64,000 bases of DNA, from the NCBI GenBank assembly GCA_963706425.1, contig CAVPMN010000001.1, positions 62,001-126,000 on the forward strand. The letters run 5' to 3'. Below, piece after piece: positions 1-9,720 of this stretch (the first letter of the stretch is position 1; each line of letters begins with the position of its first letter). The position numbers and the translations under genes were made by a program. The DNA is from CAVPMN01 sp963706425 (GTDB lineage: Bacteria; Actinomycetota; Acidimicrobiia; Acidimicrobiales; Acidimicrobilacustridaceae). Under the pieces are notes generated by a model, which saw only the letters and a program-made list of their open reading frames with translations, ran no database searches and was not told the DNA's origin.

Positions 1-1308
1 GACCAGCGCGGCCGTGAGGTCCAACTCCCCCAAGGGCCAGCCACTCACGACCCGCGCCACCGTCGCGATCCAATCGAGCGCGAGATCGACAGGCGCGAGG
101 AGCAGACCGGCCAGGGGGCCTCCCGCCACTCCTGCCACCAGGCCGGCGGTGAGGCCCCACATCGTGACGAAGCCGGCCACCGGACCGACGAGCACGTTCG
201 CAGGGACCGAGGCGACCGGCAGGCCACCGAACACCGGGATCAGCACCGGGGCCACGCCGAGCTGGGCGGCGATGGTGACCGCCAGCGCGGTGCGCAGCAC
301 CTGCGGGCCGGGGAGGGCCTCGGCGATCGGCCGCGAGAGCACGAGGATGCCGCAGGACGCGGCCACCGAGAGCTGGAATCCGATCGATCGCACGAGGAAC
401 GGGTCGAGCAACACCAGCCCGGTGACCGCCATCGCCAGCACCCGCACGCCGGGGACGGGTCGACCCACGGTGGCGGCCACGGCGGCCAAGGCCGCCATCG
501 CCGTCGCTCGCAGGACCGAGGGCTCGAAGCGGGTGACCAGCGCGAAGAACCCAAGCACACCGAGCACCAGGACCAGTCGGCTGCGCAGCCCGAGCCGGGT
601 GAGGAGCGGGGCGACCAGCGCGAGGACGAACGCCACGTTCTGCCCGGACACCGCGAGCAGGTGGGTGAGCCCGGCCGCACGGAAGTCGTCGGCCACCGCA
701 GGGTCCTGGCCGCGGTCGTCACCCACGACCATGCCGGTGAACAACGGGCGGTGGCTGGCCGGCAGTGCCTCGGCGGCCCGCGTCAGGAGGCGGCGGACGT
801 GGTTGGCGGCCTGCGCGAGCGGCGTGCCCTCGTCCCACGCTCGGACGTCGTCGACCAGTACGCGAGCGACGATGTGGCGGCTGCGCAGCCAGGACCCGTC
901 GGGCAGCGGTTCGACCCGACCGGTCACGACCAGTCGCTGGCCGGCCAGGCGGTCGCGCACGTGGCGGATCGCCGGGCCCCTCACCCACAACTCGAAGCGC
1001 TGGCCCTCCCCACGCGCCTCGACCCGCACTCCACCGAACGACGCCTCCGGGTCGGTGGTGAGGGTGACCGACGCCTCGAAGGGGCCGGCGGGGGGCGCAA
1101 CCAGACCCGACCACGCTCGGGCTCCGAGCCAGCCGGCGAGGAGGAAGACGGCGGCCACCACCACGACGGGATGACGGCGCCACGCCGCCCACGCGAGCGT
1201 GGCAGCCACGATCCACCAAGGGACGGCGAGCGACCACCGGGCCCCGACGGCCGCCATGGCCGCCAGCCCGACGGCGAAGCCGGTGCCCAACTCCTCGGCC
1301 CGCCGCAT
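1..1308 (-). CDS. comEC: ComEC/Rec2 DNA-uptake channel, 3' end cut by window edge
   Basis: This is an inner-membrane protein that carries single-stranded DNA through the cytoplasmic membrane during natural transformation. Reading the minus strand from the ATG at 1308 gives an open frame of 436 codons to the window edge with no stop. Residues about 25-70 hold hydrophobic segments, residues 75-160 resemble the N-terminal soluble DUF4131 domain, and from about residue 190 the polytopic competence domain begins. It carries the family hallmark HLLAVSGQN near residue 216 (compare HLLAISG in ComEC). The start overlaps the comEA stop (TGATG), so the two are translationally coupled. The C-terminal part, including any MBL-like domain, lies outside the window. 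Confidence 0.9.
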   Translation of the reverse strand, partial: MRRAEELGTGFAVGLAAMAAVGARWSLAVPWWIVAATLAWAAWRRHPVVVVAAVFLLAGWLGARAWSGLVAPPAGPFEASVTLTTDPEASFGGVRVEARGEGQRFELWVRGPAIRHVRDRLAGQRLVVTGRVEPLPDGSWLRSRHIVARVLVDDVRAWDEGTPLAQAANHVRRLLTRAAEALPASHRPLFTGMVVGDDRGQDPAVADDFRAAGLTHLLAVSGQNVAFVLALVAPLLTRLGLRSRLVLVLGVLGFFALVTRFEPSVLRATAMAALAAVAATVGRPVPGVRVLAMAVTGLVLLDPFLVRSIGFQLSVAASCGILVLSRPIAEALPGPQVLRTALAVTIAAQLGVAPVLIPVFGGLPVASVPANVLVGPVAGFVTMWGLTAGLVAGVAGGPLAGLLLAPVDLALDWIATVARVVSGWPLGELDLTAALV

Positions 1309-2088
1309 CAGACGCGTACCAGGTCGCGCAACGCATCGAGCTTGGCCGGACCGATGCCGCGTACGTCGAGCAACCCGTCGACCGAGCGGAACGGGCCGTT
1401 CTCCTCGCGATGGTCGACGATGGCCGCCGCGGTCGCCGGGCCGACGCCCGGCAGCTCCTCGAGCGCTTCGGCCGTCGCCGTGTTGAGGTCGATCAGCCCG
1501 CCGGACTCGCCCGGGGACGGGGGCGGACCGGGACTCATGCCACCGGCGCCCTCGACCTGAGGGCCCACCGCCACGTCGGGAACCATCTCCCCGGCGCGGG
1601 GGACATAGACCCGTGCACCGTCGACCAGGACACCGGCCAGGTTGAGCCGGTCGACATCGGCGTCGACCGCGAGCCCGCCGGCGGCTTCGATCAGCTCGCC
1701 GACACGAGCGCCGCTCGACATTCGATAGAGGCCCGGCCGGGCAACCGCACCGGCGGCGTGGACGATCAGCTCGGGTGCCGACGCGGTCGTCGAGGACCCG
1801 CCGCCGGTGGTGAAGGGCACGGCCGTGATTGGCGGTGCCAGCCCGACATCGGATCGCTGGGTCGATGCCTGGCTGGCCGACCACCACCAGACACCGACGA
1901 CGATCAGGGCCGCGACGCCAGCAACGACGACGACGAGACGCTTGAGCCATGGCGGCGCGGGCTCGCCACCCAGCACCACCTCGACGATGAGCCGACCGAT
2001 CTCGCCTCGCGTGCCACGTCGGCGCGATCGAGGGGTTGGGCTCCCGCAGCATCGCCAACGGGTCACGAGGGTCTTCGGGCGGATCCAC
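1308..2088 (-). CDS. comEA: ComEA-like DNA receptor (SLBB + helix-hairpin-helix), probable 1-nt frameshift
   Basis: ComEA is a membrane-anchored protein that binds incoming double-stranded DNA and hands it to ComEC. The product has a cytoplasmic N-terminus, one membrane segment (LVVVVAGVAALIVVGVWWW), an SLBB-like domain (VHAAGAVARPGLYR), a proline-rich linker, and a C-terminal tandem HhH domain (IDLNTATAEALEELPGVG, then VRGIGPAKL). The long frame starts with an implausible arginine-rich stretch. A GTG at 2088 preceded by AGGGAGGG opens a better N-terminus (VDPPEDPRDPLAMLREP) in another frame. An extra G in the GGGG run near 2031-2034 would join the two and makes the length fit. Such single-base shifts recur across the window, so sequencing error is the likely cause. 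Confidence 0.85.
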
Positions 2089-2244
2089 GCGCCCTCCCTG
2101 ATCCGACCGCGCACGGCACGGTCACCTGACTGCAGGGGGAAGGGTCCGGACGAGGACGAGGCGACGACTCGCCGAGGTCGGAAGGTTACGCCCGGGCGCG
2201 CGGCGGTGAAAGGGCCTCCGTGACCGGTCAGCGCAGAAGCAGCG

Positions 2245-2952
2245 TCAGTAGAGCTGCGCGGTGAGGGCCCGCCGGTAGCGGGCCGTGCGCTCGTCGTCGG
2301 GGCCGAGCAGCTCGAGCAGGTCGACGAACTGGCGGCGAGCGTCGTCGTCGCCCTTCACGCGAGTCAGCAGGTCGTCGAGCTGGGACTCGATGCCGTCTTC
2401 AGTGACGGTTCCACCCTGACGGGCCAGCGCGGCCACCCGTCGGGTGCTCGGCGTCTCCGGGATGCGGGCCACCAGCTCGAGGGCTTCTTCGTTCTGGCCG
2501 GCGCCGATCAGCAGCTCGGCGAGCGCCACGATCACCGCTTCGTTGTCGGGGTCGATGTCGAGCGCGGATCGCAGCGACGACTCGTCGCCCGCAGCGAGTA
2601 AAGCAGCCACCTCGGTCTCCTCCGCCGAGGGGGCGAGCTTGGCCACGAACTGCTCGACCACCGCTTCAGGCTGGGCACCGACGAACTGATCGACCACCTT
2701 GCCGTCACGGAGCGCGAACACGGCGGGGATGCTCTGGACCTTGAACGCAGCCGAGATCTGTGGGTTGTCGTCGACGTTGACCTTCACCAGCACCACCGCA
2801 CCGTCGGTGGCGTCGACCACCCGCTCGATGATGGGGCCGAGCGTCTTGCACGGTCCGCACCAGGGAGCCCAGAGGTCGATGACGACAGGCACCTGGTGGG
2901 AGCGCTGGAGGACTTCGGCTTCGAACGTTGCGTCCGTGACATCGAGGGCCAT
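2245..2952 (-). CDS. Thioredoxin-fold protein with C-terminal TPR-like region (CnoX/YbbN type)
   Basis: The protein has 235 residues. Residues 1-105 form a thioredoxin domain with the active site WAPWCGPCK and the cis-Pro segment SIPAVFALRDG. Residues 115-235 are helical and acidic with TPR-like spacing (AELLIGAGQNEEALELVARIP), as in CnoX/YbbN co-chaperone thioredoxins, which hand oxidised or unfolded clients to chaperonins. The start ATG at 2952 begins MALDVTDATFE; a GTG one codon upstream is equally possible. Both cysteines of CGPC are present, so redox activity is likely, unlike E. coli CnoX, which lacks one. It lies divergently from the APH-type kinase gene. The role is assigned by architecture; the client is unknown. 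Confidence 0.85.
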   Translation of the reverse strand: MALDVTDATFEAEVLQRSHQVPVVIDLWAPWCGPCKTLGPIIERVVDATDGAVVLVKVNVDDNPQISAAFKVQSIPAVFALRDGKVVDQFVGAQPEAVVEQFVAKLAPSAEETEVAALLAAGDESSLRSALDIDPDNEAVIVALAELLIGAGQNEEALELVARIPETPSTRRVAALARQGGTVTEDGIESQLDDLLTRVKGDDDARRQFVDLLELLGPDDERTARYRRALTAQLY

Positions 2953-3036
2953 CACCCCACGATAGGAGCTTGCTCCACGTACCCGGTAGCGTGGCCGTTC
3001 GACCACAGGACCGTGAGCGCAGGCCGAGGGGGACGG

Positions 3037-4080
3037 GTGAGCCGAGCTGAAGCCGTGGAGGGCATCGACATCGACCGGGTGACCGCCTGGCTCGGGTCGC
3101 GCGCCGACGTGCACCCGCCGCTCACCTTCGAGCTGATCCAGGGCGGCCACTCCAACCTGACGTTCCGGGTCACCGACACCACCGGCGGACGCTGGGTCCT
3201 GCGCCGACCGCCGCTCGGGCAGGTGCTGGCCACAGCTCACGACATGAGCCGCGAGCACCGCATCCTGTCGGCCCTCGGCCCGACCGACGTGCCCGTCCCA
3301 CCCGTGATCGGACTGTGCGAGGACGACGAGGTGAACGGGGCGCCGTTCTACGTCATGGAGTTCGTCGACGGCACGGTCGTGCGCGACGTCTCGATCGCTG
3401 CCGAGCTCTCCACCGAGCAACGACGCGCCGCAGGCCTGTCGATCGTCGACACGCTCGCGCAGATCCACGCGGTCGACGTCGACCAGGTCGGGCTCGGTGA
3501 CCTCGGCCGCAAGGACGGCTACATCGAGCGTCAGCTCAAACGCTGGTACGGGCAGTTCGAGCGCTCGAAGAGCAGGGAGATCCCCCTCATCGACGAGGTC
3601 TATCACCACCTCATGAGCGAGATCCCCGAACAAGGTCCGGCCACGATCGTCCACGGCGACTACCGGCTCGACAACTGCATGCTCGACGACGCCGGCCAGA
3701 TCGTGGCGGTGCTCGATTGGGAGATCTGCACGCTCGGCGATCCGCTGGCCGACGTGGGCCTGCTCCAGGTCTACTGGGCCGATCCCGACGAACCGACGCA
3801 CTCCGGTCTCCCCGCGCCCACGTCGGTCGAGGGCTTCCCCACCAAGGCGGAGCTGATGGCGCGCTATGCCGATGCGTCCGGGCGCGACCTGTCGGGTATC
3901 GACTTCTACGTGGCGTTCGGCTACTGGAAGCTGGCCTGCATCATCGAGGGGGTCTACGCCCGTTACCGCGGCGGAGCCATGGGCGATCGCGGCGGCGATT
4001 CGAGCGCGTTCGACTTCTTCGGCGAGCAGGTCGTGGCCCTCGCCGAAGCCGCCCGGCAAGCGGTGGGGCGGGTCGAGTGA
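3037..4080 (+). CDS. Phosphotransferase family protein (APH/choline kinase fold)
   Basis: This is a 347-residue kinase-fold protein of the APH family group that often accompanies acyl-CoA dehydrogenases (ACAD10/11-like). The N-lobe has the glycine-rich segment IQGGHSNLTFRV and a nucleotide-binding lysine or arginine position at WVLRRPP. The catalytic loop is IVHGDYRLDN (HGDxxxxN) and the metal-binding aspartate is in VLDWE. The GTG start at 3037 follows a purine-rich site (GAGGGGGACGG). The substrate cannot be told from sequence; a small hydroxylated metabolite or acyl derivative is more likely than an antibiotic. The stop overlaps the next gene by GTGA, so it is coupled to the PAC2 protein. 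Confidence 0.88.
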   Translation: MSRAEAVEGIDIDRVTAWLGSRADVHPPLTFELIQGGHSNLTFRVTDTTGGRWVLRRPPLGQVLATAHDMSREHRILSALGPTDVPVPPVIGLCEDDEVNGAPFYVMEFVDGTVVRDVSIAAELSTEQRRAAGLSIVDTLAQIHAVDVDQVGLGDLGRKDGYIERQLKRWYGQFERSKSREIPLIDEVYHHLMSEIPEQGPATIVHGDYRLDNCMLDDAGQIVAVLDWEICTLGDPLADVGLLQVYWADPDEPTHSGLPAPTSVEGFPTKAELMARYADASGRDLSGIDFYVAFGYWKLACIIEGVYARYRGGAMGDRGGDSSAFDFFGEQVVALAEAARQAVGRVE

Positions 4081-4931
4081 GCCTGTTCGAGTTCATCGAA
4101 CGCCCCGATCTCGACTCCCCCGCGTTCATCCTGGCGCTCGACGGCTGGATCGACGCGGGGCTCGGTGCCGCCCAGGCCATCGCGACCATCGTCGAGCACC
4201 ACGAGATGGAGACCGTCGCGGTGTTCGACACCGACGCCCTCCTCGACCACCGCGCCCGCCGCCCCACGATGCACCTGGTCGACGGGGTCAACACCGGCCT
4301 GAGCTGGCCGTCGATCGAGCTGCGCGCCCTCACCGACCGGGAGGGCAACGAGGCGCTGTTCCTCGTGGGCGCCGAGCCCGATCACAGCTGGCGCGCCTTC
4401 TCGAGGGCGGTCACCGATCTCGCCCTCGAGTTCGGGGCCCGGCTGGTCGTCGGACTCGGTGCCTACCCTGCGCCCGTCCCTCACACCCGGCCCACCAAGC
4501 TCGTCTCCACCGCCACGTCGGCCGATCTGGCCCGTCTGGTGGGGTTCGTCCAGGGTCAAGTCGATGTGCCCGCGGGCGTGCACGCAGCCATCGAGCGACG
4601 CTGCGCCGACGTGGGCATGCCCGCGGTCGGGCTGTGGGCCCAGGTGCCGCACTACGCGGCGGCCATGCCCTATCCCGCCGCCGGCTTGGCGTTGGTCGAG
4701 GGCCTGGCTCGCGTCGCCGATCTCTCGTTCGACGACGGCGACCTGGCGGCCGAGACCGAAGCCGGGCGCGAGCGCCTCGACTCGCTCGTGGCGAACAGCG
4801 AGGAGCACCTCGAGATGGTGCGCCAGCTCGAACACCACGTCGACACCTTGGAGGCCGCCCAGAGCGACGACCTCCCCTCCGGCGACGAGCTCGCCGCCGA
4901 GCTCGAGCGCTTCCTGCGCGAGCAGGACTGA
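4077..4931 (+). CDS. PAC2 family protein (proteasome-assembly-chaperone-like)
   Basis: This 284-residue protein matches the actinobacterial PAC2 family. It has an N-terminal core with FILALDGWIDAG and a central segment VVGLGAYPAPVPHTRP that is characteristic of these proteins, followed by LWAQVPHYAA and PYPAAGLALVEGL. The last 60 residues are a charged helical tail (HLEMVRQLEHHVDTLEAA) likely to form a coiled coil. The eukaryotic namesakes help assemble the 20S proteasome, but the role in bacteria is not established, and no proteasome gene is present in the window. The GTG start is inside the stop of the kinase gene (GTGA overlap), so the two are co-translated. The gene ends convergently 22 bases from the Liv-type binding protein. 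Confidence 0.85.
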   Translation: MSLFEFIERPDLDSPAFILALDGWIDAGLGAAQAIATIVEHHEMETVAVFDTDALLDHRARRPTMHLVDGVNTGLSWPSIELRALTDREGNEALFLVGAEPDHSWRAFSRAVTDLALEFGARLVVGLGAYPAPVPHTRPTKLVSTATSADLARLVGFVQGQVDVPAGVHAAIERRCADVGMPAVGLWAQVPHYAAAMPYPAAGLALVEGLARVADLSFDDGDLAAETEAGRERLDSLVANSEEHLEMVRQLEHHVDTLEAAQSDDLPSGDELAAELERFLREQD

Positions 4932-4953
4932 ACGTCGTCCTGCCGCAGTCGGC

Positions 4954-6664
4954 TCAGCCCCCTGCCGGGCTGGGGTAGTCGGGCACCGACTCGCCGGGGG
5001 GCGCCTCGTCGTAGATGGTGACCGTGTCGGCGGGATCGAACACGCCGGGCGGTGTGTCCGGCCATCGCCCCGGCAGGTAGCGCAGGCCCCCCTCGACATA
5101 GCGATACATGCCCGTGCCTTCACGACGGATCTCGTCGAGGCCAGTGGCCTCCGGGTCCCACCAGATCTCGGTGGCATCGTCGATGCCGAGGAAGTCGGTG
5201 AAGGGCCAGATGTCCTTGTTGCCGTACGACAGCGACGGCTGACTCAAGGCGGTGGGTGTGGGATTGCCGGCGAACAACGCGTCACGCCAGGTCTCATGGG
5301 TGAGGTTGGGACCCGCACCCTGCAGCACGTTGAAGAAAAGGGTGAGGTTCGGCACAAGCGTCGGAGAGCCCGTCGCCGTGGGGGGCGGGGTGCCGAAGTA
5401 CCACTCGTAGAGGAAGTAGGAGCTGGCCCGCTCCGGGTTGACCCGAGCCGCCAACGTGCTGACACCGAACGCGCGTGACCACTGATCTTGGTCGTAGGTG
5501 CGGGCGAAGGCCGTGGTGTCGGTGAGCACCGAGCCGGTGATGATCCACTCCGGCTGGTAGTCCTGAGACGTCGCGGCGATGGTCAGCGGCTGAGGCGCGA
5601 TCGGGTCGCCGTTGAAGATCACCGAGGTGACCCCCGAATCCTTCAGCTTGGCGATGACCTGCGGTGCCGTCGTCTGGAGGTCGATGGGGCTGGCGTACGA
5701 GAGCTTCTCGGCGAGGGTGATGCCGCTCTCCCCGAGCGTGGCCTCGAACTGGTCGACGAGCTGTTCGGTCTGCTCGCTCGTGCTGAGGTAGACCAGGCCG
5801 AACTTGCGCGGCTGTGATTGCAGATCGGCACCGGCGAACTCGGCGTTCGAGTCGGCCAGGCGCTTGGTGATGTACTCGGCCACGTGAGCCTGCCCCTGCT
5901 CGGGGTTGTTGGTCACGCCCCAGACGTAGGGGTCGCGTTCGATGTACCAGTCGGCGTCCTGGCCCGGGCGTGCAGGCGATGCACAGGACCTCGCGAGCGG
6001 CGAGCTCGTCGGCGAAGGCGGGCGTGAGCAGCGGTCCGCCGATCACTGCGAACGGCTCCATCTCGGCGATGGCCACCGCGTCGGCCCGTGCCGCCACCTC
6101 GTCGTCGGACGGGCCCGTGCCTTCGTAGAACTGGAGGTCGACGTCGCGGCCGTAGGTCTCGGTGAAGTTCTGGTAGAACTCGACGAAACCGAGCAGCGTC
6201 TCTTGGTCCTCCGCGTTGGTGTCGTCGGTGGCGATGGCGCTCGTGATGAAGTCGATCACCGGGTCGGTCTCGGGGCCCAGGTAGTAGACGACCTTGATCG
6301 AGTCGGCGGTGACGCCCGTGTCGGTCGCACCACCGTTGTCGCCGGTGAACACTGCGAAGCACTCCGGCGCGAAGAAGCTCGGATAGGCGAGCTGGCCGCG
6401 CGACGTGTCGCACCGCTCACCCCAATCGACCTCGTCGGTGATCCCCTGCGCCTCTGCGGTGCTCCAGTTCATGACGCCTTCGGGCAGCGTGCCGGACGCC
6501 ACCGTGGTGCCCGCGCCCGACGCGGTGGTGTCATCGTCGTCGTCGCCTCCGCTCGCGACGATCGCCACGATGGCGATGATGGCCACCACGACCACCACCC
6601 CGATGATCGGGCCGTACCGCTTCCACGGGTTGGTTCGTTCCGGAGTGCTCGATGTCGGTTGCAC
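4954..6664 (-). CDS. Membrane-anchored Liv-type substrate-binding protein, 1-nt frameshift near 5963
   Basis: This is the extracellular binding component of the neighbouring branched-chain-amino-acid-type ABC transporter. The GTG start at 6664 follows AAGGGGGAG. The N-terminus has a short cytoplasmic part, then a membrane segment (IIGVVVVVAIIAIVAIV) and an acidic linker (GGDDDDDTT). There is no lipobox, so the protein is probably tethered by this helix rather than by lipid. The rest fits a type 1 periplasmic-binding fold (IKVVYYLGPETDP, FAVIGGPLLTPAF, KFGLVYLSTSEQ). The two halves lie in different frames. Removing one C from the plus-strand GGCCCGGGC at 5961-5969 joins CIACTPG to QDADWYIERD and restores about 569 residues. 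The ligand is unknown; amino acids, amides or acyl compounds are possible. Confidence 0.85.
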
Positions 6665-6692
6665 GACTCCCCCTTCTGCGCCGGCGTGCCGG

Positions 6693-9600
6693 TCAGCTGT
6701 TCCGTGCCCCTGAGCGGGCGATGACTTCTTGCGATTCCCCCAGGTAGGAGGCCACCACGGCCGGATCGGCCAGGACCTCCTCCGATGTTCCCTCCGCGAT
6801 GACGCGACCGAGATCGAGCGCAACCATACGGTCCGCGACGGCGGTCACGAGCGGCATGTCGTGCTCGATGACGAGCAGGCTGGCGCCGAGTGTGTCGCGA
6901 ATGCGGAGCAGCAGCGGTCCGAGGGCCTCGGCCTCGCGCTGGGCGATGCCACTCGACGGCTCGTCGAGGAGCACGACCGACGGTCGATGGGCGACGAGGC
7001 AGGCGAGGTCGACGACCCGCCGCGATCCGGTCGACAGCTCGCGGACGAACTTCGATCGGAAGGCATCGAGCCCCAACAACTCGATCAGCTCGTCGACCCG
7101 TTGGTGCACGGCCGCCTCGCTGTCCTGGAACACCGGCATGCGCAGCATGGCGTTGAACGGGTCGCGGACATCGACGAAGCGCTCGAGGGCCACCGCGATC
7201 GTGTCCTCGACGGTCATCGCGGGGAACAGCCTCGCGTCCTGGAACGAACGGCCGATGCCGAGCCGGGCGCGGGCGTCGGGACCGAATCGGGTGACATCGG
7301 TGCCATCGAGCACCACCACTCCTGCGCTGGGCTTGAGGAAGCCCGACACCAGATCGAAGAAGGTGGTCTTGCCGGCCCCGTTGGGGCCGATGATGCCGAC
7401 GATCTCACCGCCGCTGATCGACAACGACACGTCGTCGACCGCCCGGATGCCACCGAAGCGCACGCACAGCCCACGGGTCTCGAGCACGACCGCGGGCGGC
7501 AACCCTGCCGCATCGTCTGCTGGCAGGTCCGCCCGAGCAGCGTTCGGCAACGCGACCTGCGCCGGTGCCGGCGGATGCGGCGACGAGCCGTTCGACCGCT
7601 CGATCCCCTTGGACGCGCCCTCGAGGAACACCGATCGCAGCACATCTGGGCGCTCGAGCAGGTCGGCGGTGCGGCCGGAGAACCGGATCTCGCCCTTCTC
7701 CATGAAGTAGGCGCGGTCGGCCACGGTGAGCGCCACGTTGACCGACTGCTCGACGAGGATGATCGTCGTGCCCTGGTCGCGTATGGCGCGCACCACCACG
7801 AGCAGTTGCTCGACGATGGCCGGCGCCAGGCCGAGCGACAGCTCGTCGATCATGAGCAGCCGGGGCCGCGACAGGAACGCCATGCCGAGGGCCAGCATCT
7901 GCTGCTGACCACCCGACAGGTCGGCCGCCGGATCGTGCAGTCGCTCGCGCAGCACCGGGAAGAGGTCGAGCACCTCGTCGGTGCGCTGCTTCACCACGTC
8001 GGCGTGGCGGCGCTCGATCCACGACGCGACCCGCAGGTTCTCGGCCACCGTGAGCGTGGGGAAGACCCCTTGGCCGCCCGGCACCATCGTGACGCCGTGC
8101 ACGGCGATCTCGTCGGGCGGCGCGTGGGTGATGTCGCGGCCGTCGAAGATCACCGCGCCCTTGTCGGCTTCGGTGACACCACAGATCGCTTTGAGCAGCG
8201 TCGACTTGCCCGCGCCGTTCGTGCCGAGCAGGGCGACGACCTCGCCCTCGTCGATCTCGGCGTTGACGTCGAACAGCACCTGCACGTCGCCGTACGACAC
8301 CTCGAGTCCTCGGATCAGCAGCATCTTGACCCGGCCCTGACGGCGCTCGTAGAGCACCTCGGCCCGCGCTGCGGTGGTGGTCCACACCTGCTTGATGTCA
8401 CGGTCGATGAGGCGGCTCGACGTGGAGATGATCAATCCGCCGATCAGGAACACCGGTGCCATCAGGAGCATGCCGAACTGCACGCCGATGTTGTCGCTGA
8501 ACCACCCGACGATGGGCAGGATCACCAGACCGGGAATCACGAACAGGGCGCCCATCGAGTAGCCGAGCGACCGGGCCCGTGGCGGGATGCCGAGCGAGAG
8601 GGCGGCGAAGATGCCCGGCCCGATGATCGCCAGGGCCGCCGAGATGCCCATGTTGGTGAGCACGGCCAGCCAGATCACCGGAGCGAGGGCGAAGAGGGCG
8701 GCCAGTCCGGCGGTGATGAAGGCGACCAGCGCCATGAAGCGCATGATCAGACCGGGGTCGCGTTGGATGAGCTTGGTGCCGACCCGGGCACCGATGACGA
8801 GCCCGATGAGCTGGGCCGGCTCTGCCGCGGCGGCGATCCACGAGCGCTGCACCTCGTCGAGGCCGAACTTCGTCTCGTAGAGGATCGAGGCGAGCGAGGC
8901 ATAGCCGATCAGCGAGGCCGACAGGAACGGCAGGGCGTAGAAGATCCGCTGGAGCGTCTCGATCTTCCAGACCATCCGCCAGCCCTCGGAGAACGACGGA
9001 GGTGGCTCCTCGGTGAGGATGGCCTCGTCGGACGCACCCATGGCGGCACGCTCCTGTTGGCCACGGATCGGCTCGGTGAGCCGCAGCCCGAGCAGCACGA
9101 GGATGACGGTGGGGATGGCGAAGATGAAGAACGGCGCCCGCCAGCCGATCCAGGCGGCGAGCACCCCCGCCACCAGTGGGCCGATGAACGCGCCTATGGC
9201 GTTGGCGGCCCGGTGCACCGAGAACACCCGTGGGCGCGCCGCGATGGGGAACCAGTCGGAGAGCAGCGAGTTGTGCGTGGGCCATACGGTGGCCAGGCCG
9301 ATGCCGGCACCCGGCGCGCATGAGACACAGCATCCACACGGTGATGGCCAAGCCGGTGCCCACCATGAACAAGGCGAACACCGACGCGCCGATGAGCATC
9401 AGCTTGACCCGCGACTGACGATCGGACAGCCAGGCGATGGGCACCTGCAGCGCCAGGCCGAGCAGCGCGGCCACCGCCACCAGCGACAAGATCCCGGCGT
9501 TCGAAAGCCCGAAGTCGTCGCGGATGTCGGGCAGGAGGAGGGCGAACGCAGTGCGGTCGAACTCGTCGACCATGTTCAAACCGAACAGGATCATCAACGC

Positions 9601-9720
9601 ATAGACCGGCCCGCCACCGGTGAGATCGGTGAGCCAGCGCCACGGGTGTCGCAACGCAGTGCGCAGCCGGCTGGGCCACGGGAGGGCGGCGGGCGCGGGT
9701 AGGGGCGGGACCGGAATCAC
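6693..9720 (-). CDS. MFS-LivF-LivG triple fusion: MFS transporter with two Liv-type ABC ATPases, 1-nt frameshift near 9312
   Basis: The predicted single polypeptide of about 1008 residues has three parts. Residues about 1-460 are a major-facilitator protein (YALMILFGLNMVDEFDRTAF; loop motif AWLSDRQSRVKLML; further helices to about 8400). About 465-705 is a LivF-type ATPase (Walker A GTNGAGKST, signature LSGGQQQ, Walker B LLMIDE). About 745-1008 is a LivG-type ATPase (GPNGAGKTT, signature LSTGSRR, Walker B VVLLDEPSSG). The MFS-LivF-LivG junctions lie in one uninterrupted frame, so the fusion does not depend on correcting an error. Only the MFS N-terminus is displaced, by one extra G in GCCGGGTGCC near 9311-9313. 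GTG at 9720 follows GGGAGA and overlaps the LivHM stop. Confidence 0.88.

Noticed and set aside
6729..9323. An 864-codon plus-strand open frame over the MFS-LivF-LivG gene
   Set aside because: Antisense shadow of a gene with intact Walker and signature motifs.
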